Source: Pantoea nemavictus (lineage in GTDB: Bacteria; Pseudomonadota; Gammaproteobacteria; Enterobacterales; Enterobacteriaceae). From it: a DNA stretch of 64,000 bases. Below, piece by piece: positions 9,427-19,982 of this stretch; position 1 is the stretch's first letter; every line of letters starts with the position of its first letter. The stretch is taken from positions 3,596,001 to 3,660,000 of the forward strand of contig NZ_JBBGZW010000001.1 of the NCBI RefSeq assembly GCF_037479095.1, in the 5' to 3' direction. A program made the translations under genes and the position numbers. The notes below the pieces were generated by a model, which worked only from the letters and a program-made list of their open reading frames with translations, did not search any database and was not told where the DNA came from.

Positions 9427-11103
9427 ATGACTGAATCTTTTGCTCAACTCTTTGAAGAGTCCCTGAAAGAAATCGAAACCCGTCCGGGTTCCATCGTTCG
9501 TGGCGTTGTTGTCTCTATCGACAAAGACGTAGTCCTGGTTGATGCGGGTCTGAAATCTGAATCTGCAATTCCTGCAGAGCAGTTCAAGAACGCAGCCGGC
9601 GAACTGGAAATCCAGGTAGGCGACGAAGTTGACGTTGCGCTGGACGCAGTAGAAGACGGCTTCGGTGAAACCCTGCTGTCCCGTGAGAAAGCTAAACGTC
9701 ATGAAGCTTGGATCACGCTGGAAAAAGCTTACGAAGACGCTGAAACTGTTACCGGTGTTATTAACGGCAAAGTTAAAGGTGGCTTCACAGTTGAGCTGAA
9801 CGGTATTCGTGCGTTCCTGCCAGGTTCACTGGTAGACGTTCGTCCGGTTCGCGATACTCTGCACCTGGAAGGCAAAGAGCTTGAATTCAAAGTAATCAAG
9901 CTTGATCAGAAACGTAACAACGTCGTGGTTTCACGTCGTGCAGTTATCGAATCTGAGAACAGCGCTGAACGCGATCAGCTGCTGGAAAACCTGCAGGAAG
10001 GCATGGAAGTTAAAGGTATCGTTAAGAACCTCACTGACTACGGTGCATTCGTGGATCTGGGCGGCGTTGACGGCCTGCTGCACATTACCGATATGGCTTG
10101 GAAACGCGTTAAGCATCCGAGCGAAATCGTCAACGTGGGCGACGAAATCACTGTTAAAGTGCTGAAGTTCGACCGCGAGCGTACCCGTGTATCTCTGGGC
10201 CTGAAACAACTGGGCGAAGATCCGTGGGTAGCTATCGCTAAACGCTATCCGGAAGGCACCAAGCTGACCGGTCGTGTAACCAACCTGACTGATTACGGCT
10301 GCTTCGTAGAAATCGAAGAAGGCGTTGAAGGTCTGGTACACGTTTCTGAAATGGACTGGACCAACAAAAACATCCATCCGTCTAAAGTTGTTAACGTAGG
10401 CGACGTGGTTGAAGTAATGGTTCTGGACATCGACGAAGAGCGTCGTCGTATCTCCCTGGGTCTGAAGCAGTGCAAATCTAACCCATGGCAGCTGTTCGCA
10501 GAGACCCACAACAAAGGCGATCGCGTTGAAGGTAAAATCAAGTCAATCACTGACTTCGGTATCTTCATCGGCCTGGACGGTGGCATCGACGGTCTGGTTC
10601 ACCTGTCTGACATCTCCTGGAACGCGACTGGCGAAGAAGCCGTTCGTGAGTACAAGAAAGGCGACGAAATCGCTGCCGTTGTACTTCAGGTTGATGCAGA
10701 GCGCGAGCGCATCTCTCTGGGTGTGAAGCAGTTGGCTGAAGATCCATTCAACAACTACATCACCCTGAACAAGAAAGGCGCTATCGTGACTGGTAAAGTC
10801 ACTGCAGTTGACGCGAAAGGTGCTACAGTAGAATTAGCTGACGGCGTAGAGGGTTACCTGCGCGCTTCTGAAGCTTCTCTGGACCGCATCGAAGACGCAA
10901 CTCTGGTTCTGAGCGTTGGTGACGACGTTGAAGCTAAATTCACCGGCGTTGACCGTAAGAACCGCGTTGTGAGCCTGTCTGTTCGTGCTAAAGACCAGGC
11001 TGATGAGAAAGAAGCTATCAACACTGTTAACACCAAACAGGATGAAGGCAGCAACTTCTCTAGCGCAATGGCTGAAGCGTTCAAAGCGGCTAAAGGCGAG
11101 TAA
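9427..11103 (+). CDS. rpsA: 30S ribosomal protein S1
   Basis: S1 is the large mRNA-binding protein of the small ribosomal subunit. It has 558 residues (E. coli 557) and six S1/OB-fold repeats, visible as recurring stretches such as [42 protein letters not shown] and [21 protein letters not shown]. The ATG at 9427 gives the standard N terminus [15 protein letters not shown]; an upstream in-frame ATG at 9391 adds 12 residues not found in S1. Codon use is strongly biased toward optimal codons (many ctg, gaa, cgt), as expected for a highly expressed gene. Synthesis is probably autoregulated through the leader. Confidence 0.98.
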   Translation: MTESFAQLFEESLKEIETRPGSIVRGVVVSIDKDVVLVDAGLKSESAIPAEQFKNAAGELEIQVGDEVDVALDAVEDGFGETLLSREKAKRHEAWITLEKAYEDAETVTGVINGKVKGGFTVELNGIRAFLPGSLVDVRPVRDTLHLEGKELEFKVIKLDQKRNNVVVSRRAVIESENSAERDQLLENLQEGMEVKGIVKNLTDYGAFVDLGGVDGLLHITDMAWKRVKHPSEIVNVGDEITVKVLKFDRERTRVSLGLKQLGEDPWVAIAKRYPEGTKLTGRVTNLTDYGCFVEIEEGVEGLVHVSEMDWTNKNIHPSKVVNVGDVVEVMVLDIDEERRRISLGLKQCKSNPWQLFAETHNKGDRVEGKIKSITDFGIFIGLDGGIDGLVHLSDISWNATGEEAVREYKKGDEIAAVVLQVDAERERISLGVKQLAEDPFNNYITLNKKGAIVTGKVTAVDAKGATVELADGVEGYLRASEASLDRIEDATLVLSVGDDVEAKFTGVDRKNRVVSLSVRAKDQADEKEAINTVNTKQDEGSNFSSAMAEAFKAAKGE

Positions 11104-11115
11104 TCGACCTAAGGC

Positions 11116-11141
11116 ACCGGACGATGCAAGTCGTCCGGTTT
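11116..11141 (+). terminator. Hairpin after rpsA
   Basis: A perfect 9-bp GC-rich stem, accggacga (11116-11124) and tcgtccggt (11131-11139), has a six-base loop. Only a short T stretch follows (ttcgg), so termination may be partial with readthrough into ihfB. Confidence 0.65.
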
Positions 11142-11189
11142 CGGTAAAAGCTGTCATACCTTTCCAAATAAGGATTAACCGGAGGTTAC

Positions 11190-11474
11190 ATGACCAAGTC
11201 AGAACTGATTGAAAGACTTGCTGGACAGCATACTCATATTCCGGCGAAAGTCGTTGAGGATGCGGTCAAAGAGATGCTTGAGCACATGGCCACTACGTTG
11301 GCACAGGGCGAGCGCATTGAAATCCGGGGATTCGGCAGCTTTTCTTTGCATTACCGCGCACCACGAACGGGTCGTAACCCGAAAACGGGTGATAAAGTGG
11401 ATCTGGAAGGTAAATACGTTCCCCACTTTAAGCCGGGCAAAGAATTGCGTGACCGTGCGAATATTTACGGCTAA
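11190..11474 (+). CDS. ihfB: Integration host factor subunit beta
   Basis: This is the beta subunit of the DNA-bending heterodimer IHF, which acts in recombination, replication and transcription. The 94-residue protein matches the family length and carries the HU/IHF signature [21 protein letters not shown] (about residues 46-66) with the DNA-intercalating Pro in the flexible arm. The ribosome site is AGGAGGTT-like (ccggaggttacATG). It follows rpsA by 86 bases, as in E. coli, and ends at a strong terminator. The partner ihfA is not in this window. Confidence 0.98.
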   Translation: MTKSELIERLAGQHTHIPAKVVEDAVKEMLEHMATTLAQGERIEIRGFGSFSLHYRAPRTGRNPKTGDKVDLEGKYVPHFKPGKELRDRANIYG

Positions 11475-11490
11475 GCCGTTACCGAACGAT

Positions 11491-11522
11491 AAAAACGACA
11501 CTCTTGAGTGTCGTTTTTTTTT
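11491..11522 (+). terminator. Rho-independent terminator of ihfB
   Basis: A 13-bp perfect stem, aaaaacgacactc (11491-11503) and gagtgtcgttttt (11506-11518), is followed by more T. It lies 16 bases after the ihfB stop. Confidence 0.95.
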
Positions 11523-11679
11523 GCTTAAATCTTCAGTATTGAGAGTCGGCCCTCAAAGCATTGCTACTTTAGCTGTAATACCGTTATAAATTTCTGAATT
11601 CACCTCTGTATCCTGATTTTCCCGAGGAGCAATCTCTTCCTGTTAACCGCACAATCTTTCCCACTAAGGGAGAGTACCA

Positions 11680-13938
11680 ATGCGAATAAGTTGGATTGTG
11701 CTGGCCAGAATGATGATTGTGTCAGCATTACCATTAGGCGTCCTGCCGCAAATACCCGAAACCAGCGTGATTGTGGCTATAGCAGGTTTTGCATTGCTAT
11801 TAGGAGTAACGCCACATGGCTTGCTGCGCATGATGGGTGTGGGTCTATTACTATTATCCTGGGCGATGGTAGAGGCGCGGCACATGGTCAATACAATCGA
11901 GTTATTGGCTGCCGCTCCCATAGAGGCGACTGTCCGTATTACAGAGGTTCGTGAAGAAAAGCAGCAACTGACGGCACAAATTCTGCGTGTTGGTGATCGT
12001 TATCAATTCCCTCCCGTATTTGTCACGCTCAACAACGCAGCGTTAATTCAGTCATTCTGTTCCGGTCAACGCTGGAAAATGAAACTTAAGTTGCGGCCTG
12101 TCCATGGAAGATTAAATGAAGGTGAGTTCGATATTCAGCGCTTTGCTATGTCTAATCATATGCCGCTGCAAGGGCGCATCATCGGCCAGCATTCAGAATC
12201 GTTATCTTGTAGTTGGCGGACAGCCTTGATCAATTACCATTGGCCCGCATTTGCAACGCTTCAGCATCCCGCGATTATTCAGGCACTGGCGTTTGGTATA
12301 CGCACCAACATGACCGAAGAGCAGCGACAACTGCTGCGAGAAACGGGTACTGCTCACTTAATGGCGATCTCAGGTATGCATATTGCGCTGGCCGCGAGCG
12401 TTGGGTGGCTACTGGCACGTGTTATTCAGGTAATTTTACCCGCCCATCTAATTGGTTATCTATTTCCGCTCATGGTGAGCGTGATCACTGCGGCGACTTA
12501 CACTTGGGTGTCAGGCAGTCATGCTCCGGCTCAGCGGGCGATAGTTGCGCTGATTCTATGGATCGGGATTCGCGCGGCCGGCTGGCAATTAACTGGCTGG
12601 CAAGTATGGACATTATGTATAGGCGGATTACTGGCGCTTGATCCGCTAACTGTATTATCCGAGAGTTTTTGGTTATCGGCACTTGCAGTCGCTATGTTGA
12701 TCGTCTGGTATCAATGGTTTGCTTTACCGCCTCGTTTTCGCACGCAGCGTCGATGGCTGTTGCTCCAATTGCTGCATTTACAGCTCGGCATGATGATTCT
12801 GATGGCACCGTTACAAATTTTCCTGTTCCAGGGCTTAAGCCTGAGTGCGTTAGTGGCCAATTTGATGGCGGTACCGGTGGTGTCATTCATCACCGTACCA
12901 CTGATATTACTGGCAATGCTGCTGCCTGCGCCGGTTATATCAAGTGGATTATGGAGCCTGGCTGATCTTTCGATTACTACAGTGATGAGTGGGCTGCAGT
13001 CGTTACCTGCAGGCTGGTGGGCATGGAGCGATACGCTCCCCGCTATTGTGCTGCTTTGGGTGGGAATGCTGCTTTGGCGTAGCGGGCTGGCAGATCGCAG
13101 CGTAATGCCTTGCTTGAGTCTGGTCATCGCGATCATCGTCTGGCGCAATAATGCGCAACGTGATGATTGGCAGATAGACATGATTGATGTAGGACATGGT
13201 TTAGCCATTGCTATTACACAGGGTAAAGAAGTGGTGTTGTATGACGTCGGCCCAGCCTGGAAGCAGGATGATGCCGGTGCGCGCGTGCTTCTGCCATGGC
13301 TGCAATATCAAGGACGGAAGCTTCATTCACTGATACTGAGCCATAAACATCTTGATCACCGTGGTGGACTACACTCAGTGCTCAATGCGAATCCAACAAT
13401 AAAAGTTCGCAGTGCCTTGGGGGAAGAGGGGCACTTGCCCTGCCATCGTGGTCAAAAGTGGCAGTGGGGAAAATTGCAATTTACGGCGTTGTGGCCGCCG
13501 GCAAATCAAACGCAAGGGCAAAATAACGATTCATGTGTTATTCACGTCGATGACGGTAAAATTAGTCTGCTGCTGACCGGTGATATTGAGTTAGAAGCGG
13601 AGAGAAAAATCGTCGCACTCGAACATGATGCGCTGAAGGCAACATTTTTACAGGTCCCACATCACGGCAGTCGCACCTCTTCAGGTTCATTACTGTTACG
13701 TAATGTTGCAGGTCAGGCTGCACTTGCTTCACTGGCACGTTATAACGCCTGGCGTATGCCGGCACCCGCGGTGGTAGAACGTTATCGTCAACAGGGTTAC
13801 AGGTGGTACGACACGGGGCAATCAGGGCAGATTCATATCGCTATCAGACAGGGGCATTGGCAAATTAAGGGCTTACGAGAGCAAATAATGCCCCGCTGGT
13901 ATCATCAGTGGTTTGGCGTCAAACGCGAATCCAGGTAG
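11680..13938 (+). CDS. ycaI: ComEC/Rec2-family membrane protein
   Basis: This 752-residue polytopic inner-membrane protein (E. coli YcaI, 754) belongs to the ComEC/Rec2 family, which forms the DNA uptake channel in competent bacteria. The central competence domain with many membrane segments spans about residues 190-480 and includes GTAHLMAISGMHIAL. The C-terminal third is a metallo-beta-lactamase-like domain with LSHKHLDHRGGL, LLTGDIELEAE and VPHHGSRTS, so the metal-ligand histidines and aspartates look intact. The ribosome site GGGAG precedes the ATG. It is followed 34 bases later by msbA. Whether it supports DNA uptake in this organism cannot be told from sequence. Confidence 0.95.
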   Translation: MRISWIVLARMMIVSALPLGVLPQIPETSVIVAIAGFALLLGVTPHGLLRMMGVGLLLLSWAMVEARHMVNTIELLAAAPIEATVRITEVREEKQQLTAQILRVGDRYQFPPVFVTLNNAALIQSFCSGQRWKMKLKLRPVHGRLNEGEFDIQRFAMSNHMPLQGRIIGQHSESLSCSWRTALINYHWPAFATLQHPAIIQALAFGIRTNMTEEQRQLLRETGTAHLMAISGMHIALAASVGWLLARVIQVILPAHLIGYLFPLMVSVITAATYTWVSGSHAPAQRAIVALILWIGIRAAGWQLTGWQVWTLCIGGLLALDPLTVLSESFWLSALAVAMLIVWYQWFALPPRFRTQRRWLLLQLLHLQLGMMILMAPLQIFLFQGLSLSALVANLMAVPVVSFITVPLILLAMLLPAPVISSGLWSLADLSITTVMSGLQSLPAGWWAWSDTLPAIVLLWVGMLLWRSGLADRSVMPCLSLVIAIIVWRNNAQRDDWQIDMIDVGHGLAIAITQGKEVVLYDVGPAWKQDDAGARVLLPWLQYQGRKLHSLILSHKHLDHRGGLHSVLNANPTIKVRSALGEEGHLPCHRGQKWQWGKLQFTALWPPANQTQGQNNDSCVIHVDDGKISLLLTGDIELEAERKIVALEHDALKATFLQVPHHGSRTSSGSLLLRNVAGQAALASLARYNAWRMPAPAVVERYRQQGYRWYDTGQSGQIHIAIRQGHWQIKGLREQIMPRWYHQWFGVKRESR

Positions 13939-13972
13939 AATGAGCGGCTATTTCAAACAGCGTGAATAAATA

Positions 13973-15721
13973 ATGCATCAAGATAAAGATCTCTCAACGT
14001 GGCAGACATTCCGTCGACTCTGGCCGATGATTGCACCCCACAAAGCTGGCCTGTATGTGTCAGCGATAGCGCTGATTATCAATGCGGCAGGCGACACCCT
14101 GATGCTCTCTCTGTTGAAACCTTTACTGGATGATGGCTTCGGTAAAGCTGACAGATCCGTAATGCTGTGGATGCCACTGGTCGTTATCGGCCTGATGCTG
14201 GTACGCGGCGTGACCAGTTATATTTCCAGTTATTGCATCTCATGGGTTTCCGGCAACGTGGTCATGAACATGCGTCGCCGTTTATTCGGTCATATGATGG
14301 GCATGCCAGTCACCTTCTTTGATCAGCAATCTACCGGTACGCTTTTATCACGTATTACCTATGATTCTGAGCAGGTTGCCTCTTCCTCTTCAAGTGCACT
14401 GGTTACCGTGGTGCGTGAAGGCGCTTCGATCATTGGCCTGTTTATCATGATGTTCTATTACAGCTGGCAGTTGTCACTGATTCTCATCGTGCTGGCTCCC
14501 ATCGTTTCTTTTGCAATTCGCACCGTCTCAAAGCGTTTCCGCAGCATCAGTAAAAATATGCAAAACACCATGGGTCAGGTCACCACTAGTGCTGAACAGA
14601 TGCTGAAAGGGCATAAAGAGGTGCTGATCTTTGGTGGGCAAGATGTAGAAGCGAAGCGTTTTTCTCAGGTCAGCAACAGAATGCGTCAGCAAGGCATGAA
14701 GTTGGTGTCGGCTTCCTCCATCTCTGATCCGATTATTCAGCTAATCGCATCGCTGGCATTGGCTTTCGTACTTTATGCCGCCAGCTTCCCAAGCGTAATG
14801 GAGACGTTAACTGCCGGTACCATCACTGTCGTGTTCTCTTCCATGATCGCTTTGATGCGTCCACTGAAGTCACTAACCAACGTCAATGCGCAGTTCCAGC
14901 GTGGTATGGCTGCTTGTCAGACGCTGTTCTCAATTCTTGACAGCGAGCAGGAAGTTGACAATGGCAAGCGTGAATTGGAACGCGCAAAAGGTGATGTTGA
15001 ATTCCGCAATGTGACATTTACCTATCCTGGTCGTGATATTCCCGCGCTGCGTGATATCAATCTGTCGCTGCCTGCAGGTAAAACCGTAGCATTGGTAGGA
15101 CGCTCAGGCTCCGGTAAATCTACAATGGCCAGCTTGTTAACGCGCTTTTATGACATTGATAGCGGTGAGATTCTGCTGGATGGACATGATTTGCGTGAAT
15201 ACACGTTACGTTCGTTGCGAAATCAGGTGGCATTGGTTTCTCAAAACGTGCACCTTTTCAACGACACCATTGCTAATAACATCGCCTATGCTCGTAACGG
15301 CCAATATACGCGTGAGCAAATCGAGCAGGCTGCAACCATGGCGCACGCAATGGACTTTATCCAGAAAATGGATAATGGCCTCGATACGATTATTGGTGAG
15401 AACGGCGTACTGCTTTCTGGTGGACAGCGTCAACGTATTGCGATTGCGCGTGCGCTTCTTCGTGACTGCCCAATTTTGATTCTTGATGAAGCGACTTCAG
15501 CGCTGGATACCGAATCAGAACGTGCCATTCAGGCTGCGCTGGATGAGTTGCAGAAAAACCGCACCTCATTGGTTATTGCGCACCGCCTGTCGACCATTGA
15601 AAAGGCCGATGAGATTGTTGTGGTTGAAGATGGGCGCATTGTAGAGCGCGGCACTCACACGGTTCTGCTGGAACAGAAGGGCGCGTATGCGCAACTTCAT
15701 AAGATGCAGTTTGGTCAATGA
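13973..15721 (+). CDS. msbA: Lipid A export ATP-binding/permease protein MsbA
   Basis: This homodimeric ABC exporter flips lipid A-core and phospholipids across the inner membrane and is essential in E. coli. The 582 residues match that length. The N-terminal part has six membrane helices. The nucleotide-binding domain carries Walker [10 protein letters not shown] (376-384), signature LSGGQRQR and Walker [13 protein letters not shown]. The stop codon overlaps the lpxK start by four bases (ATGA), so the two lipid A genes are translationally coupled. Confidence 0.98.
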   Translation: MHQDKDLSTWQTFRRLWPMIAPHKAGLYVSAIALIINAAGDTLMLSLLKPLLDDGFGKADRSVMLWMPLVVIGLMLVRGVTSYISSYCISWVSGNVVMNMRRRLFGHMMGMPVTFFDQQSTGTLLSRITYDSEQVASSSSSALVTVVREGASIIGLFIMMFYYSWQLSLILIVLAPIVSFAIRTVSKRFRSISKNMQNTMGQVTTSAEQMLKGHKEVLIFGGQDVEAKRFSQVSNRMRQQGMKLVSASSISDPIIQLIASLALAFVLYAASFPSVMETLTAGTITVVFSSMIALMRPLKSLTNVNAQFQRGMAACQTLFSILDSEQEVDNGKRELERAKGDVEFRNVTFTYPGRDIPALRDINLSLPAGKTVALVGRSGSGKSTMASLLTRFYDIDSGEILLDGHDLREYTLRSLRNQVALVSQNVHLFNDTIANNIAYARNGQYTREQIEQAATMAHAMDFIQKMDNGLDTIIGENGVLLSGGQRQRIAIARALLRDCPILILDEATSALDTESERAIQAALDELQKNRTSLVIAHRLSTIEKADEIVVVEDGRIVERGTHTVLLEQKGAYAQLHKMQFGQ

Positions 15722-16719
15722 TTGAACGCATCTGGAGCGGGCGATCGCCGTTATGGCTGCTGCTTTGGCCGCTAAGTTTGCTGTATGGGGCGATCACCTG
15801 GCTGATTCGCCTCAGCTTTATACGCGGATGGCGTAAAAGCTGGCGTGCACCTTGTCCGGTAGTTGTAGTGGGTAACCTTACCGCCGGCGGCAATGGTAAA
15901 ACGCCAGTGGTGATTTGGCTGGTGCAGGCCCTGCAACAACGTGGATTACGTGTTGGCGTGGTATCGCGTGGTTACGGCGGTAAAGCCGAACGTTATCCCC
16001 TGCTCGTCACCGCTGAGACAGCAACGTCGCAAGCAGGCGATGAACCGGTGTTAATCGCACAGCGTACTCAGGTGCCGGTTGCGGTTGCGCCGCAGCGCCG
16101 TCTGGCGGTCGAAGGCTTACTTGCTGTGCACGACCTTGATGTGATCATCACTGACGATGGCCTGCAGCATTATGCATTACAGCGCGACCGCGAAATTGTG
16201 GTGGTGGATGGCATACGCCGTTTTGGCAATGGCTGGTGGTTACCGGCTGGACCGATGCGCGAGCGCGCTTCCCGTTTGCGTGAGGTCAACGCGGTAATCG
16301 TCAATGGCGGTGATACGCAAAGCAACGAAATTGCCATGACATTACAACCCGGGCTGGCTGTTAATCTGATTAGCGGCGCCACCGCCTCGCTGGAACAGCT
16401 GCCAGAAATTGTGGCGATGGCTGGTATTGGACATCCACCGCGCTTCTTCAATACCCTTAAACAGCAAGGCGTTAAGCCGGTGGCAGAAATTGCTTTCGCC
16501 GATCACCATGCTTATAGCGAAGACGAATTGCGTCGTTTGACTCAGGCAGAACAGTGCTTGCTGATGACGGAAAAAGATGCAGTGAAGTGCCGCAGCTTTG
16601 CTCGCCCCAATTGGTGGTATCTGCCAGTCGATGCGCATCTGCAAGGAGCGAGTGTGGCAACCCTGTTAGACGATATCACCCAACTCGGCCTCACCGCACG
16701 CGAAGCCCGTTCGCGCTAA
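15718..16719 (+). CDS. lpxK: Tetraacyldisaccharide 4'-kinase
   Basis: This enzyme phosphorylates the 4' position of the lipid A precursor disaccharide, forming lipid IVA at the inner face of the inner membrane. It has 333 residues (E. coli 328). A hydrophobic N-terminal helix at about 11-32 anchors it. The P-loop [11 protein letters not shown] is at 52-62, followed by a VVSRGYGG motif and [12 protein letters not shown], both typical of LpxK. It overlaps msbA by four bases and is followed by ycaQ after 22 bases. No anomalies are visible. Confidence 0.97.
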   Translation: MIERIWSGRSPLWLLLWPLSLLYGAITWLIRLSFIRGWRKSWRAPCPVVVVGNLTAGGNGKTPVVIWLVQALQQRGLRVGVVSRGYGGKAERYPLLVTAETATSQAGDEPVLIAQRTQVPVAVAPQRRLAVEGLLAVHDLDVIITDDGLQHYALQRDREIVVVDGIRRFGNGWWLPAGPMRERASRLREVNAVIVNGGDTQSNEIAMTLQPGLAVNLISGATASLEQLPEIVAMAGIGHPPRFFNTLKQQGVKPVAEIAFADHHAYSEDELRRLTQAEQCLLMTEKDAVKCRSFARPNWWYLPVDAHLQGASVATLLDDITQLGLTAREARSR

Positions 16720-16741
16720 ACATCTGAAAGGGAATTAAGCC

Positions 16742-17959
16742 ATGAACCTTTCCGCTTCCCTCTCGCTGCAAACTGCTCGTCATCTCCATTTGGCCGCTCA
16801 GGGACTGCTGCGTCCTTTGGGCCGCCGCGCGCGCTTTGCCGATATTCACGCGACCGTGCGTCAGATGTCGCTGCTGCAAATTGACACCATTAATGTTGTC
16901 GCGCGGAGCCCTTATCTGGTGCTGTTCAGCCGGCTTGGTAACTATCCCGCCAACTGGCTGGAAGAGGCGCTGGCGTCAGGGGCGTTGTTTGAATATTGGG
17001 CGCATGAAGCCTGTTTTATTCCCTTCGAAGATTATCCTTTGCTGCGCCATCGTATGCTGCAGCCACAGCGACTTGGCTGGAAATACAGCGCCGATTGGGT
17101 GGCAAAGCATCAGCAGGAAATTGCTGTTCTGTTAGAGCACATTGCCACCAACGGGCCAGTTCGTGCTGCCGATTTCAGTAACGACAAACAGACTAAACCT
17201 GGCTGGTGGGCATGGAAGCCGCATAAACGTCATCTGGAAAACTTGTTCAGTGCAGGTGAATTGATGGTAGTCGAGCGGCGCAACTTCCAAAGGGTTTATG
17301 ATCTGCATAGCCGTGTCATGCCAGACTGGATTGACGAACAGCATGCGCTGAGTGAAGCAGAGGCTGTTATGCAAATGTTGAATCACAGTGCACGCAGTCT
17401 CGGGATTTTCCGCGGCATTTGGTTAGCGGATTACTATCGCCTCAAGCATGCACCGCTCAAGTTGTGGCTAGCCGATGCCGCAGCACGCGGCGAGATTGTC
17501 CGTGTTGAGGTGGAGCAGCTGGGCGAAATGTGGTTACACCACACATTATTGCCAATGCTGGAAAAGCCGCTTTCTGCTACACATACGGCTCTGCTATCAC
17601 CCTTTGATCCTGTGGTTTGGGATCGGCGGCGCGCGCTGGAGCTGTTTAATTTTGATTACCGCATTGAGTGCTATACGCCAGCAGAGAAGCGCAAATATGG
17701 TTATTTTGTCCTGCCAGTTTTGCATCGCGGGGCACTAAAAGCGCGTATTGACGCCAAAATGGATCGTCAGGCACAGCAATTAGTGATTCGTACATTCTGG
17801 CTGGAACAGGGCACGCGCGTTAGTAATGCTTTTCTCAATGATGTACAAAAAGCCATTAATCGCTTTGCTCATTGGCAAGGCGCCAATGAAGTGATGATCG
17901 AAAATGCGCCTGCAGAACTTCTGGCGGCTTGGTCAAATCGCTGGTCGATCAGCGAATAA
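16742..17959 (+). CDS. ycaQ: YcaQ (AlkX-type) winged-helix DNA glycosylase
   Basis: This protein belongs to the HTH_42/AlkZ-like family. E. coli YcaQ excises nitrogen-mustard-type alkylated bases and unhooks interstrand DNA crosslinks. It has 405 residues (E. coli 410). The catalytic Q-phi-D motif of the AlkX branch is visible as QID at residues 46-48, in LLQIDTINVV. The family stretches YWAHEACFIPFEDYPLLRHR and LLSPFDPVVWDR are present. It sits between lpxK and ycaR as in E. coli and shows no functional link to the lipid A genes around it. Confidence 0.93.
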   Translation: MNLSASLSLQTARHLHLAAQGLLRPLGRRARFADIHATVRQMSLLQIDTINVVARSPYLVLFSRLGNYPANWLEEALASGALFEYWAHEACFIPFEDYPLLRHRMLQPQRLGWKYSADWVAKHQQEIAVLLEHIATNGPVRAADFSNDKQTKPGWWAWKPHKRHLENLFSAGELMVVERRNFQRVYDLHSRVMPDWIDEQHALSEAEAVMQMLNHSARSLGIFRGIWLADYYRLKHAPLKLWLADAAARGEIVRVEVEQLGEMWLHHTLLPMLEKPLSATHTALLSPFDPVVWDRRRALELFNFDYRIECYTPAEKRKYGYFVLPVLHRGALKARIDAKMDRQAQQLVIRTFWLEQGTRVSNAFLNDVQKAINRFAHWQGANEVMIENAPAELLAAWSNRWSISE

Positions 17960-18049
17960 ATCCGCAAAGAGTCTAGCTTTAGTGCGTCATTAACGCGCAC
18001 GCTATTATGATATGCTAACCGCCTGAAGCGGTCCTGAAAGGAGAATATT

Positions 18050-18232
18050 ATGGATCACCGTTTACTCGAGATCGTTGCCTGCCCGGTTTGCAACGGAAAA
18101 CTGTATTTCAACAAAGAGCAGCAAGAGCTGATCTGTAAACCCGACGGCCTGGCCTATCCAGTACGCGATGGTATTCCGGTGTTACTGGAAGTGGAAGCGC
18201 GTACGCTGTCTGTTGAAGAGATTCATCCATGA
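18050..18232 (+). CDS. ycaR: Trm112-family small zinc-ribbon-like protein YcaR
   Basis: This is a 60-residue protein of the UPF0434/Trm112 family. It has CPVC near the N terminus and a further Cys at ELIC, so at most a degenerate zinc site. It includes the conserved [13 protein letters not shown] segment. The stop overlaps the kdsB start by four bases (ATGA), so the two are translationally coupled. The ribosome site AAAGGAG lies about seven bases before the ATG. Its function in bacteria is not established; coupling to kdsB suggests, but does not show, a link to LPS synthesis. Confidence 0.93.
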   Translation: MDHRLLEIVACPVCNGKLYFNKEQQELICKPDGLAYPVRDGIPVLLEVEARTLSVEEIHP

Positions 18233-18978
18233 GTTTTGTGGCCATTATTCCCGCGCGTTACGCTTCAACGCGTCTGCCAGGCAAGCCGCTGGTGGATATT
18301 CAGGGCAAACCGATGGTGCTGCACGTGATGGAACGCGCGCGCGAATCGGGCGCCGATCGTGTGATTGTCGCCACCGATCATCCGGATGTCGCTGCGGCGG
18401 TGACGGCGGCGGGCGGAGAAGTATGCATGACGCGCGTCGATCATCAATCAGGCACTGAACGCCTGGCAGAAGTAATCGAGAAATACCAGTTTGCTGACGA
18501 TACTATTATCGTCAACGTGCAGGGCGATGAGCCGATGATCCCGGCGGAAATTGTACGCCAGGTGGCGGGTAATCTGGCGCAGTCTGAAGCCGGAATGGCT
18601 ACGCTGGCGGTGCCAATTACCGATGCTGAAGAGGCCTTTAACCCAAACGCGGTGAAAGTGGTGATGGACGCGAAAGGGTATGCACTGTACTTTTCACGCG
18701 CCACCATTCCCTGGGATCGCGAGCGTTATGCTCGTTCGCGTGAGCAGATCGGCGACACGCTACTGCGCCATATTGGTATTTATGCCTACCGCGCCGGTTT
18801 TATCCGTCGCTATATCGCGTGGGAGCCCTGCCCGCTGGAGCACATTGAGCTACTCGAACAGTTACGCGTGCTGTGGTACGGTGAAAAAATTCACGTCGCG
18901 GTGGCAAAAACTATCCCAAGTGTTGGAGTAGATACGCCGGAAGACCTTGAGCGCGTTCGTCTCGCTATGCAGGGTTAA
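18229..18978 (+). CDS. kdsB: 3-deoxy-manno-octulosonate cytidylyltransferase
   Basis: This enzyme activates Kdo with CTP to CMP-Kdo for the LPS inner core. It has 249 residues (E. coli 248). The nucleotide-binding N terminus is [16 protein letters not shown], with VQGDEPMIP (substrate and metal binding) near residue 98 and the C-terminal [14 protein letters not shown]. It is translationally coupled to ycaR and lies downstream of msbA-lpxK, so lipid A and Kdo supply are grouped. A hairpin follows the stop codon. Confidence 0.98.
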   Translation: MSFVAIIPARYASTRLPGKPLVDIQGKPMVLHVMERARESGADRVIVATDHPDVAAAVTAAGGEVCMTRVDHQSGTERLAEVIEKYQFADDTIIVNVQGDEPMIPAEIVRQVAGNLAQSEAGMATLAVPITDAEEAFNPNAVKVVMDAKGYALYFSRATIPWDRERYARSREQIGDTLLRHIGIYAYRAGFIRRYIAWEPCPLEHIELLEQLRVLWYGEKIHVAVAKTIPSVGVDTPEDLERVRLAMQG

Positions 18979-18987
18979 TCTCCGACC

Positions 18988-19008
18988 GGCCAGCGGCTCT
19001 CGCTGGCC
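18988..19008 (+). terminator. Hairpin after kdsB
   Basis: A perfect 8-bp stem ggccagcg (18988-18995) and cgctggcc (19001-19008) has a five-base loop. It is GC-rich but lacks a good T-run (taaaag follows), so it is a weak terminator or a stability element. Confidence 0.5.
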
Positions 19009-19088
19009 TAAAAGTTTGATCTGGCGCTAAGTTTCGCGTCGCCATCACCTCCAGCATATTCTAGCCCTTTGACATCGGAGGATATCGC

Positions 19089-19982
19089 ATGGAACAGCTC
19101 CGTTCAGAACTTGCCTTGGTGCTGGGTGAAAGCATCAGCCGTCTCGAAACCATCAGCGAGCAGGCGCAAACGCGGCTGTACGCACTCTATGATGACGCCG
19201 GTAAACCGATGCCGCTGGTAGCGAAGTATTTTCGCCATCAGGGACGTGCTGCGCTGGAAGCCAAAAAACTCACCATGCTCGGTCACGATGGTTTGATCGC
19301 TGTGCCAGCGGTATTTGGCTTGGTGCTAAGTCAGCAGAAGCCCGCGCATGAGATGTTGCTGATGGCGCGTTTTAATGGCGTGTCGGCAGAAGCTCCAACG
19401 CGCAATGCTGCGCGCTGGGAACAACTGTGCGAACAGATTGTGGAAGGTGTGTTGGCATGGCATCGCATCGATAGTCAGGGCTTAGTCGGCAGCGTAGACA
19501 GCGTGCAGGAAAACAACTGGCCAGCGTGGTATCGCCAACGGGTTGATGTGTTGTGGTCGACGTTGGGTTATCTGTCGCCACCGTTTTTCACCATGGAAGA
19601 TCGTCAAATATTGTTCCGCAGTCGCCAGCTGCTTCCACGTTTGTTCAACGGTTTTAACGATGCCTGCGTGTTGATGCACGGTAATTTACGTTTGGCCAGC
19701 GTGTTAAAAGATGCGCACAGCGACCAACTGATTGCGATGATGCAGCCGGGAAATATCCTTTGGGCGCCGCGGGAATACGATCTCATGCGGCTGGCAGATA
19801 GCGGGGCAGAAGCTTCGCTGCTGCAACACTATTTGCAGCGTGCGCCTGTGGCGGAGGGTTTTCTCTGGCGACGCTGGTTGTATCAGCTGTGGGATTGCGT
19901 CGACACGCTGGTCAGCAGCGGACAGTTTGATCGTCCGCGCTTTGATCATGCCCGCGCGCAATTACTCCCCTGGCTGGGTTGA
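19089..19982 (+). CDS. ycbJ: YcbJ, kinase-like (aminoglycoside phosphotransferase fold) protein of unknown role
   Basis: This 297-residue protein has the same length as E. coli YcbJ and is related to the APH/choline-kinase fold. Visible fold features are the ATP-lysine region PLVAKYFRHQG, a catalytic-loop-like VLMHGNLRLASVLKD (HGN in place of HGD) and a metal-loop-like stretch around WAPREYDLMRLADSG. The changed HGN leaves kinase activity uncertain. The substrate is unknown in all relatives I recall. A GGAGG ribosome site precedes the ATG. The 3' end overlaps the 3' end of elyC on the other strand by 21 bases. Confidence 0.9.
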   Translation: MEQLRSELALVLGESISRLETISEQAQTRLYALYDDAGKPMPLVAKYFRHQGRAALEAKKLTMLGHDGLIAVPAVFGLVLSQQKPAHEMLLMARFNGVSAEAPTRNAARWEQLCEQIVEGVLAWHRIDSQGLVGSVDSVQENNWPAWYRQRVDVLWSTLGYLSPPFFTMEDRQILFRSRQLLPRLFNGFNDACVLMHGNLRLASVLKDAHSDQLIAMMQPGNILWAPREYDLMRLADSGAEASLLQHYLQRAPVAEGFLWRRWLYQLWDCVDTLVSSGQFDRPRFDHARAQLLPWLG

